Position numbers and translations under genes: made by a program. 64,000 nt of DNA, from the NCBI RefSeq assembly GCF_007990755.1, contig NZ_BJXA01000037.1, positions 1-64,000 on the forward strand, read 5' to 3'. How positions within the stretch are numbered: position 1 is the first letter of the stretch; every line of letters starts with the position of its first letter. This DNA is from Nocardia ninae NBRC 108245. GTDB lineage: Bacteria > Actinomycetota > Actinomycetes > Mycobacteriales > Mycobacteriaceae. The notes under the pieces were generated by a model. The model saw nothing but the letters and a program-made list of their open reading frames with translations. It ran no database searches and was not told where the DNA came from. Positions 8,058-17,142 of this stretch are shown here, piece by piece.

Positions 8058-9217
8058 TGGCCGACCTGTGCCCTCCCACCTTTTCCGAACTCGCTACGCG
8101 GCTCGGCTTCTCGTGTGCCGAGAGCGGCGGACTGGTCGAGTTCCGTAATCCTGCCGCGCTGGAGAACTGGACGTTGCCGGTGCTCGAGCTGACCATCGTG
8201 CTCGGGTCGGTGCTCGCACTGATCTATGCGATCGTCCGGCTGCGCAGGCACGGTGACCCCACCAACCTGGTGCTGTGGTTCGGTGCGACCGCGTATCTGT
8301 TCGTCATCGAGCCGCCGCTGTACTTCCCGTCGGCGTTCGGCATCGCCGAGCAGGTCGACACGATGTTCGCGCACAACGTATTCACGGTGGACTTCCTGTG
8401 GGGGCGGTTGCCCCTCTACATCATCGCGATCTATCCGTTGATGGCCACGCTCGCGTATGAAATCGTGCGGATGCTCGGCGTTTTCCGGCGCTACGGGGTG
8501 TTCCTCGGTGCGGCCTGCGTTGGCTTCGTGCACCACGCCTTCTACGAGATCTTCGATCACATCGGCCCGCAGCTGCGCTGGTGGGAGTGGTCGGTGGACA
8601 ATCCGCTCAACCAGCCGATGTTCGATGCCGTACCGCTGCCGAGCGTGGTCGTCTTCGCGGCGCTGTGGCCGATGTCGCTGGCGTGGTGTGTGCAGTTCTT
8701 CGTCGGCCGCCAGGTCGAGGCGGGCAAGCAGTTCAACGGGCCGCAACTGGTGGGGCGCACCGTGGTGATCGGGCTGCTCGCCTCGGTCGGCACCTTCGTG
8801 CTGCCGCTGCCCGCGACGGCGTTCGGGATGGGCAGTGACGCGGTACGCGGTTTCCTTTACGCGGCAGAACTTTTCGTACTGTCGGTGATGGCGGTGGTGC
8901 TGCTGGTCCGGCAGTGGTCCGCGCTGCGTTCCGGTGCGTCGACGCCACCGGGGTACCGCAACGGATTGGTTCAGGGGTATGCGCTGGTCTATCTGGGCGT
9001 GATGGCGGTGCTCTGGGTCACCGCCCTGCCCGACTATTTCGACGCAGTGGACGGCAGCACCGCCAACCGCGACCCCATCGGCAACCTCTGGTACACGATC
9101 GCCTGCTTCGCGATCGCGATCGTCACCGTTGTCGCCACTTTCACAGTGCCGCAGGGGAAGTCACGCGACAGTGAAGCATCGGAGACCGCCGAGCCCAGCG
9201 TGACGAAAGTGACGTAG
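8057..9217 (+). CDS. polytopic membrane protein of unknown function
   Basis: 386 residues with about nine hydrophobic segments (for example LPVLELTIVLGSVLALIYAI, LPLYIIAIYPLMATLAYEIV, TVVIGLLASVGTFVLPL and a final IACFAIAIVTVVATFTV) and a charged C-terminal tail. I do not recognise a characterised family. A loop rich in Trp and aromatic residues (QLRWWEWSVDNPLNQPMF) and histidines in VGFVHHAFYEIFDHIG could form a functional site. It overlaps the upstream hydrolase-like gene by one base, so the two products probably act together, perhaps on a lipid or hydrophobic substrate (inference). Confidence 0.7.
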   Translation: MADLCPPTFSELATRLGFSCAESGGLVEFRNPAALENWTLPVLELTIVLGSVLALIYAIVRLRRHGDPTNLVLWFGATAYLFVIEPPLYFPSAFGIAEQVDTMFAHNVFTVDFLWGRLPLYIIAIYPLMATLAYEIVRMLGVFRRYGVFLGAACVGFVHHAFYEIFDHIGPQLRWWEWSVDNPLNQPMFDAVPLPSVVVFAALWPMSLAWCVQFFVGRQVEAGKQFNGPQLVGRTVVIGLLASVGTFVLPLPATAFGMGSDAVRGFLYAAELFVLSVMAVVLLVRQWSALRSGASTPPGYRNGLVQGYALVYLGVMAVLWVTALPDYFDAVDGSTANRDPIGNLWYTIACFAIAIVTVVATFTVPQGKSRDSEASETAEPSVTKVT

Positions 9218-9264
9218 GCGGCACCGCGGGGCCGGCGAGCCGTCGCGCTCGTTTCTCCTGAAGC

Positions 9265-9398
9265 GCGCAGAGTTCGTGCACGTCCGGTGACGAGATGTGC
9301 GGCACGCCAGCTGGCTGGCGCGCACATCTTCTTCGGACGGGCGCAGAATTAGTGCGCGTCCGGCGGAGAGGTGTGCGGCACGCCGGCCGGGCGGGCGC
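9265..9398. repeat. two imperfect direct repeats of about 58 bp
   Basis: The units at 9265-9322 and 9341-9398 share GCGCAGA-TT-GTGC-CGTCCGG and TGTGCGGCACGCC, spaced by 76 bases. They fill the interval between two convergent genes. The first unit also forms the hairpin annotated separately. Confidence 0.5.
9294..9328. terminator. hairpin between convergent genes
   Basis: GATGTGCG and CGCACATC form the outer arms and CGCCAGC/GCTGGCG the inner arms of a near-continuous stem. It lies between the stop codons of the membrane protein gene (9217) and eutC (9410), so it could stop transcription from both sides. No U-tract on the plus strand beyond CTTCTTC. Confidence 0.45.
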
Positions 9399-9409
9399 GG
9401 TCGCTGGGG

Positions 9410-10435
9410 TCAGTGCGGGAGCGCACCGTTCGCGCTCTCGATCGAGACCACCGCCCCCTCGGCGAGCGCGGCGCGCGAGGTGTCCTTGAGGTCGACGCCC
9501 GAGCGGCCGAGGCGGCGGGCGCCGGATATCAAGCCCGCCACCACCTTTGCCGCCTGGGCGTAGCCGAGACCCTCCGGTGGGTGGGTGTTGGATACGCAGT
9601 TGCGGTCGGCGTCGGTGCGGCCCGGGCGGGGTAGGTGGGTGAGGTAGATGCCGAGACTGTCGGCTACCGATAGGCCGGGGCGCTCGCCGATCAACACCAC
9701 GACCGTCGCCACACCCATCGCGTCGGCGATGTGGTCGCCGAGCGCGACCCGTGCCTGGGTCGCGATGACCGGCGGGGCGATCGAGTAGTGCGGTGCGAGT
9801 TCCTCGATCAGCGCGGCCAGCGTCGCGGGGCCGTGGTCGGTGAGTGCGCGGGGGGAAAGCCCGTCGGCCAGCACGAACCCGATCTCGGCACCGCTGCGCG
9901 GGACGACGGATAGCGCGGAACCACCTGCGACGCCCGACAATTCGGCGGGCAGTCGGCCGAGGTCCGGTCTGCGTAGGTACTCCGCACGGTCACTCGCGCG
10001 ACTGCGCACATGCGCGGGTTCACCCACCCCGAGCGCGGCCACCCGCTCCCCCAGCGCGCCCACATCCAACGGCAGGTGCACCGCGTCCCGTGCCGCCGCA
10101 TGCGCCGCACGGAATTCCAGCACCCGCGTGGTGGGCAACGCGTCACCGGTCCGACCCAAGCCGATCCTGGATTGGGTGCTGCGCCGCAGGTCTGTCCAGA
10201 ACTGTTGCGCTGCCTCGCTTTCCGGCCGCGCCACGTGCTCGGCTCCCGATGAAGCACGATGGCTCCCAGCGCCATCCGCTCGCGCGGACTCCCGTTCGCC
10301 ACGCGACGCAACTGCTTCCAGCCCACCGGCGCGCCCGCGCATAGCGCGACGCACGTCGTCCTCCGATATCGACTCCGCCTCATCCAGCGGCGCAACGACT
10401 TCCAGCCTGACCCGCACATCCCGTCGTTTCATCAC
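9410..10435 (-). CDS. eutC: ethanolamine ammonia-lyase small subunit
   Basis: Small subunit of adenosylcobalamin-dependent ethanolamine ammonia-lyase, which converts ethanolamine to acetaldehyde and ammonia with EutB. About 341 residues, longer than the enterobacterial subunit through an N-terminal linker. Recognisable blocks are FRAAHAAARDAVHLPLD, RAEYLRRPDLGRLP, VLADGLSPRALTDHGP, MGVATVVVLIGERPGLSVADSLGIYLTH and NCVSNTHPPEGLGYAQAA. The GTG at 10435 overlaps the eutB stop (GTGATGA), with an ATG at 10432 as alternative. Third gene of the permease-eutB-eutC operon. Confidence 0.92.
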   Translation of the reverse strand: MMKRRDVRVRLEVVAPLDEAESISEDDVRRAMRGRAGGLEAVASRGERESARADGAGSHRASSGAEHVARPESEAAQQFWTDLRRSTQSRIGLGRTGDALPTTRVLEFRAAHAAARDAVHLPLDVGALGERVAALGVGEPAHVRSRASDRAEYLRRPDLGRLPAELSGVAGGSALSVVPRSGAEIGFVLADGLSPRALTDHGPATLAALIEELAPHYSIAPPVIATQARVALGDHIADAMGVATVVVLIGERPGLSVADSLGIYLTHLPRPGRTDADRNCVSNTHPPEGLGYAQAAKVVAGLISGARRLGRSGVDLKDTSRAALAEGAVVSIESANGALPH

Positions 10436-11841
10436 GCACCCGCCAACGCACGCAGTGGCGAAGCGAGCGGCTCCACCGGGAGCACCCGTCCCGCCGCATC
10501 GATCATGCCGAGACCGGCCAACCAGGATTCGAATTCCGGTGCGGGCCGCAGGTTCAGGACGCGGCGGGCGTACAACGCGTCGTGGAAGCTGAGGCTCTGG
10601 TAGCCGAGCATGACATCGTCGGCGCCGGGGACGGCGATGACGAAGGCGCAGCCCGCCGCGCCCAGCAGCGTGAGCAGGGTGTCCATGTCGTCCTGGTCGG
10701 CTTCGGCATGGTTGGTGTAGCAGACGTCGACGCCCATCGGGAGGCCGAGCAGCTTGCCGCAGAAGTGGTCTTCCAGTCCGGCGCGGATGATCTGCTTGCC
10801 GTCGTAGAGGTATTCGGGGCCGATGAAGCCGACGACGGTGTTGACCAGCAGCGGGTCCAGGTCGCGGGCCACCGCGTAGGCGCGTGCCTCCAGGGTCTGC
10901 TGGTCGACCGGCTTGCCGCCGGTGCCGAGGTGCGCCACCGCCGACAGCGCAGAGCCCTGACCCGTTTCCAGGTACATGACGTTGTCGCCGACGGTGCCGC
11001 GGCGCAGCGACCTGCCCGCCTCATTGCCCTCGCGCAGCAGCGAAATATTCACGCCGAAACCAGCATTGGCGCCCTCGGTGCCCGCGATCGACTGGAACAC
11101 CAGGTCGACCGGCGCACCCGCCTCGATCAGGCCGATGGTCGTGGTCACGTGCGAGAGCACGCAGGATTGGGTGGGGATGTCGAACCGCACCCGCACCTCG
11201 TCGAGCAGGTGCAGCAGCTCGGCCGTCGCCTGCGGCGAGTCGGTGGCCGGGTTGATCCCGATCACCGCGTCCCCGCAGCCGAGCAGCAGCCCGTCCAGCG
11301 TGGCGGCGGCGATGCCGCGCGGGTCGTCGGTGGGATGGTTGGGCTGCAACCGGGTGGCCAGCGTGCCGGGCAGCCCGATGGTGGTCCGGAAGCCGGCGGT
11401 GACCGCGACGGCGCGCGCGACCGCGATCAGATCCTGATTACGCATGATCTTGCTGACGGCGGCCACCATCTCCGGGGTGAGGCCCGGCGCCACCGCACGC
11501 AGCGTCGCCGCGGCACCCGCACCCGCCGCGACGGCGAGCAGCCAGTCCCGCAGCCCGCCCACACTGAGGTGTGAAATCGGTTGGAACGCCGCACGATCGT
11601 GGGTATCGATGATCAGCCGGGTGACCTCGTCGGTCTCGTACGGCACCACCGGCTCGTCCAGGAATCTGGTGAGCGGCACCTCCGCCAGCGCCCACTGGGC
11701 GGCGGCCCGCTCGGCGTCCGAACCCGCCGCGCAGCCGGCCAGTTCGTCACCGCTGCGCAGCGGGGTGGCCTTGGCGAGCAACTCGACCAGACCGTCGAAG
11801 GTGTAGCTGCTTCCGCCGAGATGCTGTGTGTAGCGGGTCAT
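10432..11841 (-). CDS. eutB: ethanolamine ammonia-lyase large subunit
   Basis: Catalytic, cobalamin-binding TIM-barrel subunit, 469 residues, close to the usual length. Diagnostic segments include TRLIIDTHDRAAFQPISHLSVG, IGINPATDSP, SCVLSHVTTTIGLIEAGAPVDL, NAGFGVNISLLREG, VMYLETGQGSALSA and VDVCYTNHAEADQDDMDTLL. The ATG at 11841 has GGAGGAGC five to twelve bases upstream, and it overlaps the permease stop codon (ATGA). No microcompartment shell genes, eutA reactivase or eutE/eutG are adjacent, so acetaldehyde must be handled elsewhere. Confidence 0.95.
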   Translation of the reverse strand: MTRYTQHLGGSSYTFDGLVELLAKATPLRSGDELAGCAAGSDAERAAAQWALAEVPLTRFLDEPVVPYETDEVTRLIIDTHDRAAFQPISHLSVGGLRDWLLAVAAGAGAAATLRAVAPGLTPEMVAAVSKIMRNQDLIAVARAVAVTAGFRTTIGLPGTLATRLQPNHPTDDPRGIAAATLDGLLLGCGDAVIGINPATDSPQATAELLHLLDEVRVRFDIPTQSCVLSHVTTTIGLIEAGAPVDLVFQSIAGTEGANAGFGVNISLLREGNEAGRSLRRGTVGDNVMYLETGQGSALSAVAHLGTGGKPVDQQTLEARAYAVARDLDPLLVNTVVGFIGPEYLYDGKQIIRAGLEDHFCGKLLGLPMGVDVCYTNHAEADQDDMDTLLTLLGAAGCAFVIAVPGADDVMLGYQSLSFHDALYARRVLNLRPAPEFESWLAGLGMIDAAGRVLPVEPLASPLRALAGA

Positions 11842-13259
11842 TCGAGCTCCTCCTCCGCCTCGGCCAGCAGCGCGAATTCCTCGTCCGGCGAGTGGGCCAC
11901 GAGCCGGTGCCTGCTGTACAGACCGAAGTAGGCCATGAAGGCGCAGAACGCGACGAGCGTCCAAGTCGCGGCGACCGGGTCGACCAGGAAGGTGGCGATC
12001 ACTGCGGCACAGGCGATCACGAGCGCGAAGGCGGTGGTCGCGACGCCACCGGGCGTCCGGTACGGGCGCGGCATGTTCGGTTCGCGGACCCGGAGCACGA
12101 TGTGGCTGACCATCATCAGCACGTAGCTGAGCGCGGCGCCGAACACGGCCATGTTCAGCAGCATCGCGCCCTTACCGGTCAGCGACAGCGCGAATCCGAC
12201 GACGCCGGGCACGATCAGCGCCAGCACCGGCGCCTTGCGCGCGTTGGTCACCGACAGGCTCGTCGGCAGGTAACCCGCCCGCGACAGCGCGAACGTCTGC
12301 CGGGAGTAGGCGTAGACGATGGAGAAGAAGCTGGCCACCAGCCCGGCCAGGCCGATGTAGTTCACCAGTTTCGCGGCACCACTGTCGCCGAGCGCCTCGA
12401 CCAGCGGATTGCCGGACGTCGAAATGGCTTGCGCGCCAAGCGCGCCGGTCGCCAGGAACAACACCGCGGCACCGGTGACGATCAGCACGAGCATCGCGCT
12501 GATGATCCCCTTCGGCACGTTCTTCTCCGGCTCCCGCGCCTCCTCGGCGGCCAGCGGCACGCCCTCGACGGCCAGGAAGAACCAGATCGCGAACGGCACC
12601 GCCGCCCAGATCCCGAACACCCCGAACGGCAGGAACGACGAGCTCCCGACAGCATTCGGGTCCGCCGGGATATCGGTCAGGTTGCCCGCTTCGAACAGAC
12701 CCCATGCCGACACCGCGAACACCGCGAGCCCGGCCAGCGCGATGGCGGTGATCACGAACATCGCCTTGAGCGCCTCCCCCGCCCCGGTCAGGTGCACCCC
12801 GATGAACAGCGCGTACACCGCCAGATACACCCACCAGCCGTCGGTGATCCCGAACAGGTTCAGCGACTCGACATAGCCGCCGATGAACGTGGCGATGGCC
12901 GCGGGCGCGATCGCGTATTCGAGCAATACCGCTGTGCCCGTGGCGAATCCGCCCCACGGCCCGAGCGCCCGACGGGCGAAGGTGTAGCCGCCGCCCGCCG
13001 CGGGCAAGGCCGCCGACAGCTCGGCCATGCCCAGCACCATCGCCAGGTACATGCCCGCGATCAGGACGGTCGCGATGAGCAGTCCGCCGAAGCCGCCCTC
13101 GGCGATGCCGCTGTTCCAGCCCGCGTAGTCGCCGGAGATCACATAGCTCACGCCGAGCCCGGCGAGCAGCACCCAACCGGCCGAACCTGTGCGCAATGTC
13201 CGCTTGGCCAGATACTCCGCGCCGGCGGTACCGGTCACCTTCGCGTCCTCGATCGTCAT
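11838..13259 (-). CDS. eat: ethanolamine permease (APC superfamily)
   Basis: A 473-residue amino-acid/polyamine/organocation transporter with 12 predicted helices. The N-terminal helix carries LLAGLGVSYVISGDYAGWN, matching the ethanolamine permease subfamily, and EEAREPEKNVPKGII follows the conserved cytoplasmic loop. Placement immediately before eutB and eutC makes ethanolamine the likely substrate. The ATG at 13259 is chosen; a GTG eight codons upstream (13283) is possible, and the GAGGAG at its front serves as a somewhat distant ribosome binding site for the ATG. Confidence 0.88.
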   Translation of the reverse strand: MTIEDAKVTGTAGAEYLAKRTLRTGSAGWVLLAGLGVSYVISGDYAGWNSGIAEGGFGGLLIATVLIAGMYLAMVLGMAELSAALPAAGGGYTFARRALGPWGGFATGTAVLLEYAIAPAAIATFIGGYVESLNLFGITDGWWVYLAVYALFIGVHLTGAGEALKAMFVITAIALAGLAVFAVSAWGLFEAGNLTDIPADPNAVGSSSFLPFGVFGIWAAVPFAIWFFLAVEGVPLAAEEAREPEKNVPKGIISAMLVLIVTGAAVLFLATGALGAQAISTSGNPLVEALGDSGAAKLVNYIGLAGLVASFFSIVYAYSRQTFALSRAGYLPTSLSVTNARKAPVLALIVPGVVGFALSLTGKGAMLLNMAVFGAALSYVLMMVSHIVLRVREPNMPRPYRTPGGVATTAFALVIACAAVIATFLVDPVAATWTLVAFCAFMAYFGLYSRHRLVAHSPDEEFALLAEAEEELE

Positions 13260-13290
13260 AGGCGCTACGCACTCCTCGTCCACATACCGT

Positions 13291-13306
13291 TTGGTCGGTG
13301 GACCAA
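13291..13306. promoter_or_regulatory. palindrome upstream of the ethanolamine operon
   Basis: TTGGTC (13291-13296) and GACCAA (13301-13306) form a perfect inverted repeat with a four-base spacer, 32-47 bases before the permease ATG. TGGTC-type half sites are typical of GntR/FadR-like operators, but no GntR gene is in the window. Confidence 0.45.
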
Positions 13307-13354
13307 TTCTTGGGAGCGATTGTTGCCCGGGTGTGAAACGACGTTACGGACGCG

Positions 13355-14200
13355 GTGCCGCCGCCGGTGACACCGCGCACACCCCGGGCGGGTCGCACGG
13401 TCGCATCCTTCGGGGCACGGCACACTTGGCGGGTGGTTGCCTCCGCCCCGGTCCGGTTTCGATCACCCTGGACCCAGACCATCGATCTGCGGACCGAAGC
13501 ACGCATCGCACGCGACTGGCTGCGCCGTCCCGGCCTGGCGCACCGGGTGCTGCCCGCGATCCGCGAGCACCTGGGCGCGGCCCCGGCCAGCACCGCCTAC
13601 GCCTTCACCGTCTTCGTCACCTGGTGGACGTTGCGCGGCGTCGGCGACTCGGTCGAGCGCCGGTTGATCTTCTCCGCGTCGACCAACCTCTACAACATGC
13701 GGCACAACCCGGTGCAGGTGCTGGTCGCGTCGGCGTTCTGGACCGACGGCGGCTTCCCGTGGAGCACCCTCGCCGGCTTCCTGATCGTGATGGCCTACGC
13801 GGAACGCTGGCTCGGCACCACCCGCTGGATCGTCCTGTTCGCCACCGGGCACATCGGCGCGACGCTGCTCACCGTCACCGGCATCTCGCACGCCATCGAT
13901 CGCGGCGTCATCCCGCTGAAGGTGGCCGTCGCCGCGGATGTCGGCACCAGCTACGGCTTTTCGGCGGTGCTGGCCGCGATGGCCTTCCGATTCCGCGGCC
14001 TGGTCCGGCTGCTCTGGGCGGGCACGCTCATCGCGATACTCGTCGCCGCGCTATGGATCGGCCCGACCTTCACCGACTACGGCCACCTGTGCGCGTGCGC
14101 GATCGGCCTGGTCGTCGGCGGGATCGCCACCGTGCTCGGCCGCTGGTTCGAGAAGCGGAGCGCGGCGAAACAGGAACCCGCGGCGGCCGTTACGGAGTGA
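13355..14200 (+). CDS. rhomboid-like membrane protein
   Basis: Up to 281 residues with about six hydrophobic segments. GTSYGFSAVLAA in a middle helix and YGHLCACAIGLVVGG in the last helix are placed like the Ser and His of the rhomboid intramembrane protease dyad, and KQEPAAAVTE is a charged tail. The Ser context (GTSYG rather than GxSG) is unusual but seen in actinobacterial rhomboid-like proteins. Start uncertain: GTG at 13355, or GTG at 13433 which removes an unconserved Arg/Pro-rich leader. The 3' end overlaps the convergent antiporter gene by 11 bases. Confidence 0.6.
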   Translation: MPPPVTPRTPRAGRTVASFGARHTWRVVASAPVRFRSPWTQTIDLRTEARIARDWLRRPGLAHRVLPAIREHLGAAPASTAYAFTVFVTWWTLRGVGDSVERRLIFSASTNLYNMRHNPVQVLVASAFWTDGGFPWSTLAGFLIVMAYAERWLGTTRWIVLFATGHIGATLLTVTGISHAIDRGVIPLKVAVAADVGTSYGFSAVLAAMAFRFRGLVRLLWAGTLIAILVAALWIGPTFTDYGHLCACAIGLVVGGIATVLGRWFEKRSAAKQEPAAAVTE

Positions 14201-15374
14201 CGGGATCGGGCCGCACCCGGCGCTGCACGAACCCGACGACCGGCTCGACGACCCGCGCGGCGATCGGGCCGAGCACCGCCATCAGCAGCACGTAGGCCGA
14301 GGCGAGCGCCGCCAGCTGACCGTCGACCCCGCCCATGGTCACCGCCAATCCCGCGATGACGATGGAGAATTCGCCGCGCGCGACCAACGCCGCGCCGGTC
14401 CGCGCCCGGCCCATCGGACGGATGCCCTGCTTGCTCGCCGCCCACCAACCGGTGGCCATCTTGGTCAGCATGGTGACCACCGCGAGCGCCACCGCCCAGC
14501 CGAGCACCGGCGGGATGGCGCGCGGATCGGTGGTCAGGCCGAAGGCCACGAAGAAGATCGCCGCGAACAGATCCCGCAGTGGCTCCAGCAGTTTCGCGGC
14601 CTCGTGCGCGGTCGAGCCGGAGATGGCGATGCCGAGCAGGAACGCCCCGACCGCCGCGGACACGTTGAGCGCCGAGGCGACACCGGCCACCAGCAGCGCC
14701 GCGCCGAGCAGCTTCAGCAGGAACACCTCGTTGTCCGAGCTGTCCACGATGGCCGACACGTATCGGCCGTAGCGCATCGCGACCACCAGCACGACGGTGA
14801 TCGCGGCGAGCGCGATGGCGAGCGATTTGGCGCCGCTGGCGAAGCTCAGCCCGGCCAGGATGGTGGTGAGGATCGGCAGATAGATCGCCATCGCCAGATC
14901 CTCGAACACCAGGATCGACAGGATGACCGGTGTCTCGCGGTTACCGAGGCGCCCCAGATCGTTGAGCACCTTCGCGACGATGCCCGAGGACGAGATGTAG
15001 GTGACGCCACCCATGGTGATCGCACCGACCGCGCCCCAGCCGAGCAGCAGCGCGACGATCACACCGGGCGTCGCGTTCGCCACGATATCGACCAGGCCGG
15101 CCGCCCAGGACCGGCGCAGACCGGTCATCAATTCGGGTGCGGTGTACTCCAGGCCGAGCAGCAGCAAGAGCAGCACCACGCCGATCTCGCCTGCGATGTG
15201 GCCGAATTCGTTGGCGGCGCTGAGCGAGATGAAGCCACCTTCGCCGAAGGCGAGGCCGCCGATCAGATAGAGCGGAATGGGGGACATCCCGAAGCGACCT
15301 GCCAACCGCCCGAACGTGCCGAGGGCAAAGAGAATCGCTCCGAGCTCGATCAGGGCGAGCGCGGTTTCAGTCAC
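14190..15374 (-). CDS. K+/H+ antiporter membrane subunit (CPA2, KhtU-like)
   Basis: A 394-residue monovalent cation:proton antiporter-2 protein with about 12 helices. LIGGLAFGEGG, VVLLLLLLGLEYTAPEL, TYISSSGIVAKVLNDLGRL, ILVFEDLAMAIYLPIL and ALVARGEFSIVIAGLA are all CPA2 signatures, including the ion-binding Asp. It lacks a C-terminal TrkA-N domain; the regulatory function is supplied by the separate TrkA-C protein encoded immediately upstream (gap of five bases), the KhtT-KhtU arrangement. Probably exports K+ in exchange for protons. Confidence 0.88.
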   Translation of the reverse strand: MTETALALIELGAILFALGTFGRLAGRFGMSPIPLYLIGGLAFGEGGFISLSAANEFGHIAGEIGVVLLLLLLGLEYTAPELMTGLRRSWAAGLVDIVANATPGVIVALLLGWGAVGAITMGGVTYISSSGIVAKVLNDLGRLGNRETPVILSILVFEDLAMAIYLPILTTILAGLSFASGAKSLAIALAAITVVLVVAMRYGRYVSAIVDSSDNEVFLLKLLGAALLVAGVASALNVSAAVGAFLLGIAISGSTAHEAAKLLEPLRDLFAAIFFVAFGLTTDPRAIPPVLGWAVALAVVTMLTKMATGWWAASKQGIRPMGRARTGAALVARGEFSIVIAGLAVTMGGVDGQLAALASAYVLLMAVLGPIAARVVEPVVGFVQRRVRPDPVTP

Positions 15375-15379
15375 TGGTT

Positions 15380-15862
15380 TCAGCCGTGGGTGAGAATCTT
15401 CGCGGCGGCATCTAGGCCGTCCGGGGTACCGACGACGACGAGCACATCGCCTGAGGTGAAGGTGAAATCAGGTCCCGGCGAGGGGTGCAGCTGCCCGGCG
15501 CGCATGGCCGCGACGATCGAGACCTTGGTGCGGGTGCGCATCGCGGTCTCGCCGAGTGTGCGGCCCGAATACGGTGATTCGTCGCCGATCGGCAGCTGCC
15601 GGGTGGTGATGCCGGGCAGGTCGCTGTGTTCGTCGTTGAGCTTCGAGACCAGTTGCGGCGCGCCGAGGAGGTTGGCCAGCACGGCCGCTTCGTCGGTGCT
15701 CAGCGGGATCTGCGCGGCACAGGCGTCGGGGTCTTCCAGCTTCGAAACTATGAGGTCGATGTCGCCGTCGCGATGCGCCACCACGCCGATCCGGCGGCCG
15801 GAGCGCACCTCGAAGTCTTTGCGGACTCCTATCCCGGGTAGGGCGGTCACGTCGACATTCAC
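15380..15862 (-). CDS. TrkA-C domain regulatory subunit (KhtT-like)
   Basis: 160 residues. The N-terminal half (ALPGIGVRKDFEVRSGRRIG) resembles KhtT/AmhT-type gating subunits, and the C-terminal half is an RCK/TrkA-C domain (QLPIGDESPYSGRTLGE, VSIVAAMRAGQLHPSPGPDF, FTSGDVLVVVGTPDGL). It precedes the antiporter gene by five bases in the same operon, so it is expected to bind a nucleotide ligand and gate that transporter at the membrane. Confidence 0.88.
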   Translation of the reverse strand: MNVDVTALPGIGVRKDFEVRSGRRIGVVAHRDGDIDLIVSKLEDPDACAAQIPLSTDEAAVLANLLGAPQLVSKLNDEHSDLPGITTRQLPIGDESPYSGRTLGETAMRTRTKVSIVAAMRAGQLHPSPGPDFTFTSGDVLVVVGTPDGLDAAAKILTHG

Positions 15863-15954
15863 GGGTACAGATTAGACCGGTGTCCGATTCGTTCGGCGGT
15901 GCGGTCATCACTTCGGCGGATGGCGCCTGGTCAGGGCTGTGCTGAGATGGAGGC

Positions 15955-17142
15955 GTGCAGTGGTGGTGGCGGATTCCCGGGACGGCGCGTAAAGCGGTCG
16001 GCGCGCTGCTCGCGTTCGCCGGTGGCGTCGTGCTCTACGCCGCAAATCTATACACCCTGACCGAGCACGGGCTCGATGTGCCGCTGCCGACGCGGCTCGC
16101 GATATTCGCCCCGCTGTGCCTGTTGACGATGTGCCGCCGCACCCCGGTGACCGCGATGGCCGTCGGGCTTGTGCCGCTGGCGATCGACATGTACCTGGGC
16201 CCGACCGTGCCGGTGTGGCTGCTGTACGGCGACCTGATCTACGCGGCCGTGCTGTACTCGGCGCGGCGTCCCGCGCGCATCACGATGGTGGCGTGGTCCA
16301 CGTTCTCGCTGCTGGTGGTGATTCTGACGCTGGTCCGCACTGGTGACCTACGTGCGGTCTCGCTCGCGCTCATCGTCGTGTTCGCCTTCATCGCCACACC
16401 GCTGTGGTGGGCGAATACGGTGCGAACGCACAAAGAGGTCGCCGACGCCGAACGTGCCCGCGCCCAAGCGCTGACCCTGGTCGCCGAGCTCGATCGGCGC
16501 GCCGCCATCGCCGACGAGCGCACCACCATGGCCCGCGACCTGCACGACGTGATCGCCGGGCATCTGTCGGCCATCGCGATCCAGTCCGAAGCGGCGCTGG
16601 GGGTGCTGGCCCGGAGTGCGTCGGACTCGCCGGTCACCGGGATCCTCGGGTCGATCCGGACCAACAGTGTCAGCGCGCTACAGGAGATGCGCACCATGAT
16701 CGGCCTGCTGCGCAACGACGCCGTGGACGAGGTGGCCGCGCCGCGCCGGCTCGCGCAACTGCCCAACCTGGTCGAGGCCGCCCGGGCCGCGGGCATCGCG
16801 GTGCGGGTGCGCGACACCCTCGACGACACCGACCTGCCGAGCGCGGTCGACCAGGCCGCGTACCGCATCGTTCAGGAGGCTTTGACCAACGCCATGAAAC
16901 ACGCACCGGGACAACAGGTCGACATCGAAGTGGGCGCGCAGGACACGATGCTGCGGGTGGCGGTGCGCAATCCTCTGGCGGCGGTCGCTTTACGGCACAC
17001 CGACAACGGTGAACCGCACCGCGGCCTGATCAACATGCGCGAGCGGGCCGCCGCGCTCGGCGGAAACTTCACCGCCGGACCGGATTCCGGCGGGTGGCTG
17101 GTGCTGGCTCAGCTGCCGCTGACCACGGTGGGCGCCGTATGA
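15955..17142 (+). CDS. sensor histidine kinase (NarX/DesK type)
   Basis: 395 residues. Five or six N-terminal membrane helices (about 13-145) form a transmembrane sensor with no external domain of note. A short coiled coil ([18 protein letters not shown]) leads to the HisKA_3 box [20 protein letters not shown] with the phosphorylated His, and the HATPase_c domain has [17 protein letters not shown] (N box), [16 protein letters not shown] (G box). The GTG at 15955 is the first start of the open frame. The stop overlaps the response regulator ATG (ATGA), so kinase and regulator form a pair. Confidence 0.92.
   Translation: MQWWWRIPGTARKAVGALLAFAGGVVLYAANLYTLTEHGLDVPLPTRLAIFAPLCLLTMCRRTPVTAMAVGLVPLAIDMYLGPTVPVWLLYGDLIYAAVLYSARRPARITMVAWSTFSLLVVILTLVRTGDLRAVSLALIVVFAFIATPLWWANTVRTHKEVADAERARAQALTLVAELDRRAAIADERTTMARDLHDVIAGHLSAIAIQSEAALGVLARSASDSPVTGILGSIRTNSVSALQEMRTMIGLLRNDAVDEVAAPRRLAQLPNLVEAARAAGIAVRVRDTLDDTDLPSAVDQAAYRIVQEALTNAMKHAPGQQVDIEVGAQDTMLRVAVRNPLAAVALRHTDNGEPHRGLINMRERAAALGGNFTAGPDSGGWLVLAQLPLTTVGAV

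Noticed and set aside
13284-13354. Cobalamin riboswitch before the ethanolamine operon
   Set aside because: No B12-box-like sequence or long structured leader is present between the palindrome and the permease start.
11826-13370. 514-codon plus-strand frame opposite the ethanolamine permease
   Set aside because: Composition (His, Arg, Gln, Gly rich, without hydrophobic core) is that of the antisense of a membrane protein gene; the minus strand has clear homology.
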